A stretch of DNA of 64,000 nt from an uncultured Eggerthellaceae bacterium (GTDB taxonomy: Bacteria; Actinomycetota; Coriobacteriia; Coriobacteriales; Eggerthellaceae), in the NCBI GenBank assembly GCA_910588985.1, contig CAJURO010000012.1:1-64000 (forward strand), in the 5' to 3' direction. A model generated the notes under the pieces. It made no database searches. It saw nothing but the letters and a program-made list of their open reading frames with translations, and had not been told where the DNA came from. A program made the translations under genes and the position numbers. This document shows positions 41,890 to 51,462 of this stretch, one piece after another. Numbering within the stretch: position 1 is the stretch's first letter; each line of letters opens with the position of its first letter.

Positions 41890-42003
41890 GAGTCGGGCAG
41901 GTTCTGTGTAGGTTTTATGAGGAGCTTGAGAGAGAAGCGCCTTAAGGCAGTTCTTGAGCGGGCTTTGCAGAAGCTTTACTTCCGCGTTGGAGGTCATTCA
42001 ACT

Positions 42004-42009
42004 ATACTT
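42004..42009 (+). promoter_or_regulatory. -10 box for SRP RNA
   Basis: TATACT lies 20 bp before the first paired base of the SRP RNA. No clear -35 is seen. The interval 41890-42003 contains nothing else I can assign. Confidence 0.4.
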
Positions 42010-42028
42010 ACCCTCGTCTGTTCTAGAG

Positions 42029-42140
42029 AGCACCTCGGATGGGTCGGGGCGGCGCCATGTTCTGAACCTGGTCAGGTCCGGGAGGAAGCAGCCATAAGGA
42101 ACCGCTGGCGAGCGCTCCGTCCCGTCCCATCGGGGGTGCT
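42029..42140 (+). ncRNA. ffs: Signal recognition particle RNA, small bacterial type
   Basis: A ~112-nt RNA. The apical conserved core CTGAACCTGGTCAGGTCCGG / GGAAGCAGCCATAAGG is diagnostic for domain IV, which binds Ffh. The 5' arm (AGCACCTCGGATGGGTCGGGGC) pairs with the 3' arm (GTCCCGTCCCATCGGGGGTGCT) to make the long rod. It lacks an Alu domain. In Bacillus this RNA gene directly precedes dnaX; here a DedA gene lies between. Confidence 0.95.
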
Positions 42141-42182
42141 TATTTTATTGGTTAGCAGAGCGTATTGGTTAAGGTAGGTAGC

Positions 42183-42923
42183 TTGGCCGTCATCGATTTC
42201 TTCATCAATCTTCTCAAGGACCCTCGTGGATTCATTGCAGGATGGATCGTCGCCCTTGGCCCCGTGTGGGTCTATTCGCCCTTGTTCCTGATCGTCTTCG
42301 TGGAGACGGGTGTGGTGTTCTTCCCGTTTCTCCCAGGTGACTCGCTTCTCTTTGCCGTTGGTGTCTTCTCGGCTGACGGCGGTGGCTTGAATCTCTTCGC
42401 GAGCCTGCTCGTGTTCTATGCAGCCGCTATCCTGGGCAACACATCGAACTATTGGATCGCGCGGTTCTTAGGGCATCGCATCATCGATTCAGGCAAGGTC
42501 AAGGCTCTCACGCCTGAGCGCATGGCCAAGCTCGATCACTTCTTTTCCAAATACGGCGGTCTTACCATCGTGATCACGCGCTTCATGCCATTCTTCCGTA
42601 CGTTCGCTCCCTTCATAGCTGGTACGGGCCATATGAACTTCGCCAAATTCACGCTTTGGAATTGCATCGGTGGCATCTCGTGGGTGAGCTTGTTCGTGCT
42701 GACGGGGTATTTCTTCGGAGGAGTTCCTTTCGTCCAAGAGCACTTCGAGGTCATCGTCTTGGGCATCGTGGCAGTGAGCGTGGCGCCAGCTTTCATCGGA
42801 GCCATCAAAGGTGCTCTTTCCTCTCGAAAGAAGGCCGAGGCTACTGGCATCCCTGTTGACGAGGTTGAGCTCGAAGCTGAAAAGAGCCTTCGCAAAGCCG
42901 AAGAAGAGGCTTCAAAGCTTTGA
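42183..42923 (+). CDS. DedA/VTT-family membrane protein
   Basis: A 246-residue inner-membrane protein of the DedA family, implicated in undecaprenyl-phosphate or phospholipid recycling and proton-motive-force maintenance. The signature ETGVVFFPFLPGDSLLF and the later FSKYGGLTIVITRFMPFFRTFAPFIAGTG (F/Y-x-R-x-x-P-x-x-R) are intact. The cytoplasmic tail is Lys/Glu-rich (KKAEATG, LEAEKSLRKAEEEA). TTG 42183 is chosen because AAGGTAGG lies just before it. The gene starts 42 bp after the SRP RNA. Confidence 0.9.
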   Translation: MAVIDFFINLLKDPRGFIAGWIVALGPVWVYSPLFLIVFVETGVVFFPFLPGDSLLFAVGVFSADGGGLNLFASLLVFYAAAILGNTSNYWIARFLGHRIIDSGKVKALTPERMAKLDHFFSKYGGLTIVITRFMPFFRTFAPFIAGTGHMNFAKFTLWNCIGGISWVSLFVLTGYFFGGVPFVQEHFEVIVLGIVAVSVAPAFIGAIKGALSSRKKAEATGIPVDEVELEAEKSLRKAEEEASKL

Positions 42924-43039
42924 TGTCCTGCTCTGTTCGCTGAGTCGTCATACGGATCGACCATCCCCAACGCGGCAGAGATCGTCATGGCTTGTGGGCT
43001 GTGCGTTCTCCTTCCTTAATGACCGCGGTTTTGGGGTGC

Positions 43040-43045
43040 TAGAAT
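43040..43045 (+). promoter_or_regulatory. Extended -10 promoter element for dnaX
   Basis: TAGAAT is preceded by TG and one base (TGCTAGAAT), the extended -10 pattern, 33 bp before the dnaX start. Confidence 0.4.
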
Positions 43046-43078
43046 TGTGGAACACAGAGCGTACTGAAGGAGCTTATC

Positions 43079-45091
43079 TTGGCAGAAGCACTCTATAGGA
43101 AATACCGACCTCAGATCTTCGAAGACGTTGTCGGGCAGGAGCATATCGAGCGTACCCTGAAGAATGCCCTGCGCACCGACAAGGTAAGCCATGCGTATCT
43201 TTTCACAGGCCCGCGCGGAACGGGAAAAACGACGACGGCACGGCTTTTGGCTAAGGCGCTCATCTGCGAGAAGGGACCTACCCCCGATCCCGATGGCACC
43301 TGCGAGGATTGCGAGCTCATCGCTCAAGGCGAGCATCCTGATGTCTATGAGCTGGACGCAGCAAGCCGCACAGGGGTCGAGAATGTACGCGAAGAGATCA
43401 TCGGGCGCGTGAACTATGCGCCTACGCGGGGCCGCTATAAGGTCTATATCATCGACGAGGTTCACATGCTCTCGGTTGCAGCATTCAATGCGCTTCTGAA
43501 GACGCTTGAAGAGCCGCCTGCGCATGTGGTGTTCATCCTCTGCACGACCGATCCGCAAAAGGTGCCCGAGACCATCCTCTCGCGCTGTCAGCGGTTCGAC
43601 TTCAGGCGCATCTCCTCAGAGGAGATCATCTCGCGGTTGGGCGCTATCTGCGCAATGGAAGGCGTGCAGTTCGAAGGCGAGGCCCTTGACCTGATCGCGC
43701 ATCGTGCGCAAGGTGGGATGCGCGATGCGCTCACCTCCCTTGAACAGCTCATCGCATTCGAGGGAGAGAGCATCACCACAGAGCAAGCCGAGCGCTTGCT
43801 CGGGTCGGCAGATTCGAGCGATCTTGCGGAGATCGTGGAGGCCATCGGCAAGCGCGATGCGCAGACGTGCTTTCGTTGGACGAACGAGTATATGGAGACG
43901 GGCGCAGATCTGGCTCAGTTCAGCCAGGATCTTGCTGAGCATATTCGCGATATGTACATCATCTCGCTTGCAGGTGCTGATGTGGCGCTTGACATCACTG
44001 ATGCGGCACGGCGAGAGCTCGAGAGCGAGCTTCCGCTGTTCGGTCCTGAGCGCCTTGCACGCTTGCTCTGCGTGTTGGGAGACCTCATCTCAGAGCTGAA
44101 GACATCGACTAACCAGCGTCTCACCTTCGAGATCGCGCTCACCCGCATGATCAGGCCTGAGTCCGACCTGACGCTCGAAGCGCTTGCTGAGCGCATCGAA
44201 GCATTGGAGAGGCGTGAGCTGATGACAGCTTCGGTCGTTGCTTCGCCTCAGGCGAGGGCACAAGAAGCGCCCAAGGAGCACGGGGCAACGGAAAAGGCAG
44301 CTTCTACGCCAAGCGTTGATCCGGCTCTTTTGCGCGAAGAGGTGCCAGCTTCCTCCCCTTCGCCTGATGAGGAACCCTCTGCGATGTCGCCGAGGCATGA
44401 GAGTGCAGCGGGCACGCAGGATGCATCCACAAGAGCCATCCCTGCCCAGGTGAGCGTGGATGCTTCGAATGTTGAGAAGATCTGGCAGACTGCCCTTGCT
44501 CATTTGAAGAAGATATCTCAGGCCTATGTGGTCCTCTTCATGAACACGCGCGTCTCATTCGACGAGGCGTCTTCTGAGATCGTCATCGCCTTCGACCCTA
44601 AGAACGAGTTCGCGTTCCGCTCTTCCCAGAAGCCAGAGCAGCGCGATGCTTTGCGCCAAGCCCTCGATCGTGCGGGGGCTGCAGGCGTGGGCTTCAAGAC
44701 CATCAAGAGCGATGTGCCTGTTGCTGCGTCAGGGGCACAGCCAAGCAATGCCGCTCGCCCCGTGGGCGTGCAGCCGGATGATGCTCTCTCTGTTCGGGAG
44801 GCTGACGCGAGCATGCGGGAACAACCAGGCACGCCTGCACAGAAGACAGCTGATCGGACATTCGACGAGGCCCCTCCCTTCGAAGAGGTTCCGCTCGAAG
44901 AGTATGCCGACTATTTCGATCCTGCCATTGCGGATATGGCAAGCGCTTCTGTTGACGCGGCTCCTACCGTTGGCGGGGAAGATGCCGAGCCTGTTGCAAC
45001 AAGCGCTGCACCGAGTGCGGAAGCCTCTTCGACTGACTTGAACGAGATGCTTCAGGTCTTTGGCGAAGGCTTGGAATTCGAAGAGGTCTAA
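43079..45091 (+). CDS. dnaX: DNA polymerase III subunits gamma and tau
   Basis: A 670-residue clamp-loader AAA+ ATPase. It begins [22 protein letters not shown]. Walker A is [18 protein letters not shown] near residue 45, the zinc cysteines follow (ALICEKG ... CEDCEL), and Walker B is [25 protein letters not shown]. The SRC sensor 1 is in [11 protein letters not shown]. After about residue 370 comes a long Ala/Pro/Ser-rich linker and a tau-like C-terminal part. TTG 43079 follows AAGGAG. No obvious frameshift signal for a separate gamma product was identified by eye. Confidence 0.96.
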   Translation: MAEALYRKYRPQIFEDVVGQEHIERTLKNALRTDKVSHAYLFTGPRGTGKTTTARLLAKALICEKGPTPDPDGTCEDCELIAQGEHPDVYELDAASRTGVENVREEIIGRVNYAPTRGRYKVYIIDEVHMLSVAAFNALLKTLEEPPAHVVFILCTTDPQKVPETILSRCQRFDFRRISSEEIISRLGAICAMEGVQFEGEALDLIAHRAQGGMRDALTSLEQLIAFEGESITTEQAERLLGSADSSDLAEIVEAIGKRDAQTCFRWTNEYMETGADLAQFSQDLAEHIRDMYIISLAGADVALDITDAARRELESELPLFGPERLARLLCVLGDLISELKTSTNQRLTFEIALTRMIRPESDLTLEALAERIEALERRELMTASVVASPQARAQEAPKEHGATEKAASTPSVDPALLREEVPASSPSPDEEPSAMSPRHESAAGTQDASTRAIPAQVSVDASNVEKIWQTALAHLKKISQAYVVLFMNTRVSFDEASSEIVIAFDPKNEFAFRSSQKPEQRDALRQALDRAGAAGVGFKTIKSDVPVAASGAQPSNAARPVGVQPDDALSVREADASMREQPGTPAQKTADRTFDEAPPFEEVPLEEYADYFDPAIADMASASVDAAPTVGGEDAEPVATSAAPSAEASSTDLNEMLQVFGEGLEFEEV

Positions 45092-45092
45092 G

Positions 45093-45935
45093 GTGTCGGA
45101 CGCATTCACAATCGGGTGTCATCTTTCCAGCTCAAAGGGCTATAGCCAGATGGCGCGTGACGCTGCCTCCATTGGGGCCAACACCTTCCAGTTCTTCACA
45201 CGGAACCCACGAGGCGCACGGGCGAAGGATATCGATCCTGCCGACGTTGCCGCTTTCGCAAGCTTGGCGCAAGAAGCGGGGATCGAGACATTCCTTGCTC
45301 ATGCGCCCTATACGCTGAATCCAGCAAGCGCGAAACCAGAGACGCGCGAATTCGCCATCCAGGTTCTCGCTGATGACCTTGTGCGCATGGAGAACACGCC
45401 AGGACAGATGTACAACATGCATCCAGGCGCGCATGTCGGGCAAGGCGCTGAACGCGGCATCGAGCTTGTCGCGGATGCCTTGAACCAGGTGCTTGACCCT
45501 TCGCAGACAACGCGGGTCCTCCTTGAGACGATGGCGGGAAAAGGAACCGAGATTGGTGGCACGTTCGCCGAGATCAGGGCCATCATCGATCGGGTCGATC
45601 TGACTGATCACATAGGGGTCTGCTTGGATACCTGCCATGTCTTCGATGGCGGGTACGACCTTGTGAATGACCTTGAGGGCGTGATCGGAGAGTTCGACAA
45701 GGTGATAGGCCTTGAACATCTCTACGCCATCCACTTGAACGACTCCAAGAACTCTCTTGGCTCTCACAAGGATCGTCATGCGCGAATCGGGGAGGGCAAT
45801 ATCGGCCTTGATGCCTTGGTTGCGGTGACCGAGTATCCCTCCCTGCGCGATCTTCCCTTCTTCTTGGAAACGCCGCAGGAGGAGCTTGCAGGCTGGGCAG
45901 ACGAGATCGCGCTCATCAAAGGCCAGCGGAACTGA
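45093..45935 (+). CDS. nfo: Endonuclease IV (AP endonuclease)
   Basis: A 280-residue TIM-barrel repair nuclease that cuts 5' of abasic sites using a three-Zn cluster. It opens [20 protein letters not shown]. The family signatures are [59 protein letters not shown] and [12 protein letters not shown] 45093 follows AAGAGG with 6 bp spacing, directly after dnaX. Confidence 0.96.
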   Translation: MSDAFTIGCHLSSSKGYSQMARDAASIGANTFQFFTRNPRGARAKDIDPADVAAFASLAQEAGIETFLAHAPYTLNPASAKPETREFAIQVLADDLVRMENTPGQMYNMHPGAHVGQGAERGIELVADALNQVLDPSQTTRVLLETMAGKGTEIGGTFAEIRAIIDRVDLTDHIGVCLDTCHVFDGGYDLVNDLEGVIGEFDKVIGLEHLYAIHLNDSKNSLGSHKDRHARIGEGNIGLDALVAVTEYPSLRDLPFFLETPQEELAGWADEIALIKGQRN

Positions 45936-46000
45936 CGGCATCTGTTCAGTCAAACACACAAGCGAGATCAGCACGATCTTGCGGAGAGGAGAAGAGGGAT

Positions 46001-46474
46001 ATGGACAAGACGATGAACATCCTCTTCGTGTGCCATGGCAACATCTGCCGATCGCCCATGGCAGAGTTCGTGTTCAAGGATATGGTCAGGCGCGAGGGCG
46101 CATCTGACCTGTTCCATATAGAATCCGCTGCTACGACGAACGAGGAGATAGGCAATCCACCACATCCAGGAACATGTGCTGTGCTTGCGCGTGAAGGGAT
46201 CGAGATCGGGCAAAAGCGCGCTCGTCGCATTCGCGAGGCGGATTATCAAGATTACGACCTGATCATCGGCATGGATGAGGAGAACATGCGCTCCCTTGAG
46301 CGCTTCTTCCGAGGGGATCCCGATCATAAGCTCTACAAGCTGCTCTCGTTCGCTGGTACGGATCGCGATGTTGCCGACCCATGGTATACAGGGGATTTCG
46401 ATGTCACCTTCGATGACATCATGAGTGGCTGCACAGGGCTCTTATTCTTCCTGAAGCGCGAATGTGGCCTGTAA
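46001..46474 (+). CDS. Low-molecular-weight protein tyrosine phosphatase
   Basis: A 157-residue phosphatase. The P-loop CHGNICRSPMAE (CX5R) is at the N-terminus, and the general-acid Asp is in the DPWYTGDFDVTFDDI motif near the end. Such enzymes often act on bacterial tyrosine kinases or protein-arginine phosphates; no kinase partner is nearby. GAGAAGAGGG precedes the ATG. Confidence 0.94.
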   Translation: MDKTMNILFVCHGNICRSPMAEFVFKDMVRREGASDLFHIESAATTNEEIGNPPHPGTCAVLAREGIEIGQKRARRIREADYQDYDLIIGMDEENMRSLERFFRGDPDHKLYKLLSFAGTDRDVADPWYTGDFDVTFDDIMSGCTGLLFFLKRECGL

Positions 46475-46486
46475 GAGGGGACGAAC

Positions 46487-47863
46487 ATGAACGAGATCAA
46501 ATGCCCGAACTGCGGAACGGTATTCCAGGTATCCGAGAGCGACTATGCCGACATCGTAAAGCAGGTTCGCGATGCGGAATTCGCCTCAGAGCTACAAGAG
46601 AAGCTGTCTGACAAGCTCGAGGTGCTTCGCGCCGAGCAAAAGCAGACCGTGCATGAGAAGGATGTCAGGATCGATAAGCTCGAAGGAGAGATCGCGCACC
46701 TCAAAGAGAGCGCGAAGAGTGCGGAGAAGGAATTCCAGGCGCGCCTTGAGAGCGAGAAGCAAGCAAGCGTATCGCAGGCAGAGAAGCAGATCATCCAGCT
46801 TGAGGGGCAGCTTGCTGCGCTCAAGGAGAGCAGCGCGGTCGAAGCAGAGCTTGCCGTTGCTCAGGCTGTCGAGCAAGAGCGCGAGCAAAGACACGAGCTG
46901 AAGAGCGAGCTTGACAAAGCACAAGCTGCGCTCAGCGCCAAGGAAAGCGACCTTGAGCGCATCAAGGAGCAATACAAGGTTGAGAAGGAAGCACTTGCTG
47001 CCCAACATGCCATCGAGCTTACCAGCAAGCTCCAAGCTAAAGACGACATCATCCAAATTCGCGAACAGGAGATCCGCAACATCCAAGAGATGAGGGGCAA
47101 GCTTACGGTGAAGCTCCTCGGTGAGAGCCTTGAGCAGCATTGCGAGACGGAGTTCAACCAGATTCGCGCCGTTGCTTTCCCGAACGCGAGCTTCGGCAAG
47201 GACAACGATGCTGTAGAAGGCACGAAGGGCGATTACATCTATCGGGAGTATGATCCTGACGGCGTTGAGCTTCTCTCCATCATGTTCGAGATGAAGAACG
47301 AAGCAGATGATTCGGTTCACAAGAAGAAGAACGCTGACCATTTCAAGAAGCTCGATGCAGACCGCCGCAAGAAGAATTGCGAATATGCAGTCTTGGTCAG
47401 CCTGCTCGAATCGGAAAGCGAGCTCTACAACCGAGGGATCGTCGATGTGTCCTATGAGTACGAGAAGATGTACGTCATCAGGCCGCAATTCTTCATCCCG
47501 CTCATCTCGCTTTTGAGCAACGAAGCGAAGAAGGCGGCCGACTACAAGCATGAGCTCCAGATGATCCGTCAGCAGAACATCGATGTCACGAACTTCGAGA
47601 GCTCGCTTGAGGACTTCAAGGAGAAGTTCGGCACCAATTACCGTCGCGCGAGCGAGCGTTTCAGCAAAGCCATCGAAGAGATCGACAAATCCATCGATCA
47701 TCTGAACAAGATCAAAGAGAACCTGCTGGGTTCGGAACGGAACCTTCGGCTTGCCAATGACAAGGCAGAAGCCCTTACGGTCAAGAAGCTCACGCGCGGC
47801 AATCCAACGATGAAAGCCAAATTCGACGAGCTTTCCGCTGCCGATGAGAGCGAAGTGAGCTAA
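46487..47863 (+). CDS. DUF2130-family coiled-coil protein
   Basis: A 458-residue protein. It starts with a zinc-ribbon-like [16 protein letters not shown] long charged coiled coil fills about residues 25-205. The DUF2130 domain follows: [53 protein letters not shown] and YAVLVSLLE. The D...E-x-K pattern in this region resembles the restriction-endonuclease-like fold, but nuclease activity is unproven. It lies 12 bp after the phosphatase gene. Confidence 0.9.
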   Translation: MNEIKCPNCGTVFQVSESDYADIVKQVRDAEFASELQEKLSDKLEVLRAEQKQTVHEKDVRIDKLEGEIAHLKESAKSAEKEFQARLESEKQASVSQAEKQIIQLEGQLAALKESSAVEAELAVAQAVEQEREQRHELKSELDKAQAALSAKESDLERIKEQYKVEKEALAAQHAIELTSKLQAKDDIIQIREQEIRNIQEMRGKLTVKLLGESLEQHCETEFNQIRAVAFPNASFGKDNDAVEGTKGDYIYREYDPDGVELLSIMFEMKNEADDSVHKKKNADHFKKLDADRRKKNCEYAVLVSLLESESELYNRGIVDVSYEYEKMYVIRPQFFIPLISLLSNEAKKAADYKHELQMIRQQNIDVTNFESSLEDFKEKFGTNYRRASERFSKAIEEIDKSIDHLNKIKENLLGSERNLRLANDKAEALTVKKLTRGNPTMKAKFDELSAADESEVS

Positions 47864-47919
47864 ACTCTCGTGAAACACTAGATGCCAAGAAGGCGCGTCA
47901 TTATCGAAAGCAGGGAGCT

Positions 47920-48855
47920 ATGTTCGGGGACAACCTTGATCGTATCGTCAAAGCGATAGAGAAGAATTACGAGGCAGACGAGATCTTCTTCACGAAGCCA
48001 GGATTGCGCTTTCCGAGTCGTACTGCCATCAAGAATGTGATCAAGATGACACGTCGCGTGCTCTTCCCTGGGTATTTTGGCGATGAGATGCTCTCGCCGA
48101 AGACGAGCCCTTCCTATTTCATCGGCGAGCTACTCATCCAGATCGAGCGCGAGCTGCGCGAGCAGATCGTGATCGCGCTCACGTATACCGATGACGCGCA
48201 TGATCGCACGCTCGATATCGGGGAGTGCGGCGAATGCGCTCCTGCGCACATCAGCGCTCGTGCCGCTGAGGTATGCACGCGCTTCTTCGATGAGCTTCCG
48301 AGCATCCAAAGGATACTGCTCACCGATGTGCAGGCGCTCTATGACGGGGACCCAGCCGCGGCTTCGAAGGAAGAGGTCATCTTCTCCTATCCAGGGTTGT
48401 ATGCCATCTACGTTTATCGCCTCGCACATGTGCTCTATGAGATGGATGTGCCGATCATCCCGCGCATCATGACCGAGCTTGCCCACGCAGGAACGGGCAT
48501 CGATATCGGGGCAGGTGCTCAGATCGGCGAGTACTTCTTCATCGACCATGGCACAGGTGTCGTGATCGGCGAGACCACGAACATCGGAGATCATGTGAAG
48601 CTCTACCAGGGTGTGACCCTTGGTGCGCTCTCTACGCGCGGCGGCCAACGCCTTGCGGGCGTGAAGCGCCACCCGACCATCGAGGACAACGTCACGGTCT
48701 ATTCGAACGCCTCCATCCTTGGCGGCGATACGGTCATCGGCGAAGGGAGCGTGATCGCTGGCTCAGCCTTCGTCACCTTCTCGGTGCCACCCCATTCGCG
48801 CGTTGCGGTGAAGGAGCAAGAGGTCACTGTCCTTGGACCGACCGAGCGCGGTTGA
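47920..48855 (+). CDS. cysE: Serine O-acetyltransferase
   Basis: A 311-residue SAT that acetylates serine for cysteine synthesis. An N-terminal helical domain is followed by left-handed beta-helix hexapeptide repeats: [60 protein letters not shown]. The catalytic His is in FIDHGTG and the Asp in an earlier helix. The N-terminal part is longer than in E. coli CysE (273 residues), as in EpsC-type enzymes. GGGAGCT precedes the ATG. No cysK is in the window. Confidence 0.92.
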   Translation: MFGDNLDRIVKAIEKNYEADEIFFTKPGLRFPSRTAIKNVIKMTRRVLFPGYFGDEMLSPKTSPSYFIGELLIQIERELREQIVIALTYTDDAHDRTLDIGECGECAPAHISARAAEVCTRFFDELPSIQRILLTDVQALYDGDPAAASKEEVIFSYPGLYAIYVYRLAHVLYEMDVPIIPRIMTELAHAGTGIDIGAGAQIGEYFFIDHGTGVVIGETTNIGDHVKLYQGVTLGALSTRGGQRLAGVKRHPTIEDNVTVYSNASILGGDTVIGEGSVIAGSAFVTFSVPPHSRVAVKEQEVTVLGPTERG

Positions 48856-48928
48856 GCATCCTCTCTGCACGCTCCCTTTGGCCCATCATGCAAGGTTGCA
48901 TGAGAAAGCTTCTCGATTTATTCGGGAA

Positions 48929-48950
48929 AGTGTAAAAGGTCGTTTACACT
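48929..48950. promoter_or_regulatory. Perfect 8-bp inverted repeat, likely operator
   Basis: AGTGTAAA (48929-48936) and TTTACACT (48943-48950) form a perfect palindrome with a 6-bp spacer, 31 bp upstream of the XRE regulator gene. The size and symmetry suit a dimeric helix-turn-helix protein, probably the adjacent one acting on itself. Confidence 0.55.
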
Positions 48951-48980
48951 TGCCGACGCACTCGCATCTATCGTTGATGT

Positions 48981-49259
48981 GTGGCATTTAAAGAGAAAAA
49001 GATTCGCGTACAGGATGATCGCGAGCATCCCTCGCTTGGTCTCGAAGAGGCATACATCCTTGGTTCCAATGTGGAACGGCTGCGCTGTGCTGAGAATTAC
49101 AGCACGCTGAAGCTCTCGCTTGTCTCGAAGCTTTCGCGTCCAACGGTCATCAAGATCCAAAAAGGGCACCCCAATGTCAAGCTTGCCGACATCCGCAAGC
49201 TGGCAGATGCGCTTGATACGACCGTGATCGATCTCTTGACGCCGCATGAGCATGATTGA
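48981..49259 (+). CDS. XRE-family helix-turn-helix regulator
   Basis: A 92-residue Cro/CI-like DNA-binding protein. The HTH domain (about residues 27-85) reads GSNVERLRCAENYSTLKLSLVSKLSRPTVIKIQKG, followed by the typical ADIRKLADALDTTVIDLL. It starts at GTG 48981 and has no Shine-Dalgarno site. It has no effector domain. The perfect inverted repeat just upstream is a candidate autoregulatory site. Targets unknown. Confidence 0.8.
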   Translation: MAFKEKKIRVQDDREHPSLGLEEAYILGSNVERLRCAENYSTLKLSLVSKLSRPTVIKIQKGHPNVKLADIRKLADALDTTVIDLLTPHEHD

Positions 49260-49337
49260 GATCTGCGCTCCTTCGCATGATCGTGGTGCATGATTCGCAG
49301 CATCCTTCGACGGCTGTCATCCTCTATACTGTCAAAC

Positions 49338-50192
49338 ATGCAAGATGAACATGGAAAGCTTCTCATCGTTCCCACGCCTATTGGGAATCTCGGTGATATC
49401 ACCTATCGGTCGCGCGAGGCGCTCGCGGACTCTGATGTCATCTATGCCGAGGATACGCGCATCACAGGGAAGCTCTTAGCGAACATAGGCATCAGCTCTC
49501 CGCTTGTGCGTCTGGATGAGAACGTCATGCTTGAGCGTGCTCCTGAGGTCATTGCGCACGTACGTGCAGGGGAAACGGTTTCCTATTGCACCGATGCTGG
49601 CATGCCAGGCGTCTCCGATCCAGGACTTCGCTTGGTTGCATTCGCCCATGAGGAGGGCGTTCCTGTTGAGGTGCTTCCCGGCGCCTCTGCGTCCACGGTT
49701 GCGTATGTTGCAAGCGGCACTACCTGTCCGCGCTTCTTCTTCGGTGCGTTCTTGCCGCGCAAGCGCTCCGAGACCATTGCGCTGATGGGGCAACTGCGAA
49801 CGCTCGATGCGGCGCTCATCTTCTACGAGAGCCCGCATCGCATCTGCGCAGCACTTGAAGCCATCGAGGAGGTATTCCCTTCTCGCACCATTGCCGTCTG
49901 CCGTGAGCTCACGAAGCTTCACGAGGAGATCGTTCGGGGCGCTATCCAGGATGTGCGCGCTGATCTGGAGGCACGCGAGAGCATCCGCGGAGAGATCGTG
50001 CTCGTTATCTGGCCGCCTGATTCGACAGAGGCCGCTCCCACGCTCGACGAGGAGCTGCTCGTCTCTCGTGCACTTGAGCTGTATGCGGACAACCTGACAA
50101 GTCGTGACGTGCGTCGCGCGCTTCAGGATGAGTTCGGCGTATCGAAGAACCGTGCTTACGACATCGCCGTCCAGGCGAAGCCAAGCGCGTGA
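49338..50192 (+). CDS. rsmI: 16S rRNA (cytidine-1402-2'-O)-methyltransferase
   Basis: A 284-residue SAM-dependent methyltransferase of the tetrapyrrole-methylase fold. It begins KLLIVPTPIGNLGDITYRSREAL. Other signatures are YAEDTRITGKLL, YCTDAGMPGVSDPG, EVLPGASASTVAYVASG and FYESPHRICAAL. The ATG has no good ribosome site; a TATACT (49325-49330) ends 7 bp before it, which would fit a leaderless transcript. In-frame starts at 49290 and later are alternatives. Confidence 0.94.
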   Translation: MQDEHGKLLIVPTPIGNLGDITYRSREALADSDVIYAEDTRITGKLLANIGISSPLVRLDENVMLERAPEVIAHVRAGETVSYCTDAGMPGVSDPGLRLVAFAHEEGVPVEVLPGASASTVAYVASGTTCPRFFFGAFLPRKRSETIALMGQLRTLDAALIFYESPHRICAALEAIEEVFPSRTIAVCRELTKLHEEIVRGAIQDVRADLEARESIRGEIVLVIWPPDSTEAAPTLDEELLVSRALELYADNLTSRDVRRALQDEFGVSKNRAYDIAVQAKPSA

Positions 50193-50208
50193 GCAAGGTC
50201 GCGGCGCA

Positions 50209-50784
50209 ATGGCATTCGAATTGGGCGAGAGATTGCATGCACCATGCACGGTGAGCGTTGCGGATCTTAAGATAGAAGTGATCCCGAAGCGGATGAAGAA
50301 CATGTATCTGCGAATCGATCCAACGGGCGGCAGCATTCGGGTCACCTGCCCTCTCGGAACGAGCCTTGCAGCAGTGCGCTCTTTCGTGAAAGCACGTTAC
50401 GCATGGGTGAAGGAGAAGCAGCAAGAGGTACTTGCCTCTCCGAGCGCGCAGGCAGCCGCTGCCTCAAAGCAAGAGCAGGCTCGATGGAGAGCGTGGGTGT
50501 CTGCTCGCGCCCCTGAGCTCATTGAGAAGTGGGAGCCGAGGCTTGGCGTGAAGGCCAAGGCCCTTGTCTATCGCAACATGAAGACACGGTGGGGCACGTG
50601 CCAGCCAAAGACGGGGAAGATCTGCCTTAACACACGCTTAGCGCTCTATCCGCCCGAGTGCCTTGAGTACGTGGTGGTTCATGAGCTTTGCCATTTGCGC
50701 GTTTCGGGACATGGGCCTGCATTCAAGGCGCTTATGGATGAGTTCCTCCCTGAATGGCGTCGTATTCGCGCCCATTTGCACTGA
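50209..50784 (+). CDS. YgjP-like (SprT/M48-type) metal-dependent hydrolase
   Basis: A 191-residue zinc-metallopeptidase-like protein. The motif VVHELCHLRVSGHGPAF holds HExxH near residue 158, with another His nearby. Upstream are the family motifs RRMKNMYLRI-like KRMKNMYLRIDPTGG and MKTRWGTCQPKTGKICLNTRLAL. E. coli YgjP is reported as a UTP pyrophosphatase-like or metallopeptidase protein; the substrate here is unknown. ATG 50209 is preferred over an upstream in-frame start at 50104 that overlaps rsmI. Confidence 0.88.
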   Translation: MAFELGERLHAPCTVSVADLKIEVIPKRMKNMYLRIDPTGGSIRVTCPLGTSLAAVRSFVKARYAWVKEKQQEVLASPSAQAAAASKQEQARWRAWVSARAPELIEKWEPRLGVKAKALVYRNMKTRWGTCQPKTGKICLNTRLALYPPECLEYVVVHELCHLRVSGHGPAFKALMDEFLPEWRRIRAHLH

Positions 50785-50811
50785 CATCCGAGGAGATGCT
50801 GAGGAGATGAG

Positions 50812-51252
50812 ATGATCGAAAGAGACTACCTGATGCGCCTGCTGCTCAACCTTGCCCAGGGGATCATGCGCACTATCCAAGCAGATCGCAGCGGGGGAAC
50901 GAAGCGCGATTCAGCGGAGATGCTCGAGATGGCCATTGGCGAGGCGGTCGATTTCGATGGTGAGACCTTCCTTGCGTTAGCGCCCGACTCCATTGCGCAG
51001 ATCCTGCAGATATCAGGCACGGATGCGCGGGCAAGTCGGTTCATAGCGAATTCTCTCTATCTTGCTTCTGTCTATCGTGCCGAAGCAGGGGATGAGGAGC
51101 TTGCGCGCATTCGCCGTGAACAGGCTTATGCGGTTGCCGAGCAGTTCGGGCACGAGATCGACGGTCTTTCGGTAACAGACGAAGAAAAGGCTGTTCAGAG
51201 CGTTGCGGATGAGGCTCAGGCATTCATCGATGCGCATCACGATGATGCATGA
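50812..51252 (+). CDS. Helical protein of DUF6483 type
   Basis: A 146-residue soluble helical protein. The start MIERDYLMRLLLNLAQGIMRTIQ resembles the DUF6483 family, seen in Firmicutes and Coriobacteria, of unknown role. The C-terminal half looks TPR-like (ASRFIANSLYLASVYRAEAGDEELARIRREQAYAVAEQ). GAGGAGATGAG precedes the ATG. It follows the YgjP-like gene by 27 bp. Confidence 0.6.
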   Translation: MIERDYLMRLLLNLAQGIMRTIQADRSGGTKRDSAEMLEMAIGEAVDFDGETFLALAPDSIAQILQISGTDARASRFIANSLYLASVYRAEAGDEELARIRREQAYAVAEQFGHEIDGLSVTDEEKAVQSVADEAQAFIDAHHDDA

Positions 51253-51286
51253 GAGGGTTATGTTTCTTTGCCGTTGCCCATAAAAG

Positions 51287-51462
51287 TTGTGAATTTCTTC
51301 CGAATCTAAGGTAGAATGGCAGGGTTAAAAAACATACAGCCTTTCTTCGGCAGCAAACCCACCTACAACAAACTCCGCTGTCGCCGCAGTAAGCGGTATG
51401 GTTCTGTGCTCTCGTGAGCTTTCCCGCTCATTGGGACGAAAACAGGACAGAAAAGGAATGCG
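51287..51462 (+). promoter_or_regulatory. Promoter and long 5' leader of the second lysozyme-like gene
   Basis: TTGTGA (51287-51292) and TAGAAT (51312-51317) form a possible promoter with a long 19-bp spacer. The ~140-nt leader can form several small stems (GGGTT with AACCC near 51322-51358, CCGCT with AGCGG, GCTC-TCGT-GAGC). I checked it against c-di-AMP and c-di-GMP riboswitch motifs and found no match. The interval 51253-51286 holds nothing I can assign. Confidence 0.35.

Noticed and set aside
41917..42177. 86-codon frame across the SRP RNA
   Set aside because: The interval is the SRP RNA with its conserved core; the frame has no ribosome site.
46592..47878. 428-codon minus-strand frame rich in Leu
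   Set aside because: Complement of the Lys/Glu-rich coiled coil of the DUF2130 gene; the hydrophobic look is an artefact of the complementary codons.
51318..51462. c-di-AMP (ydaO) or c-di-GMP riboswitch upstream of the lysozyme-like gene
   Set aside because: The GGGGUGAAUC-type and GCAAA/tetraloop-receptor signatures of these families are absent.
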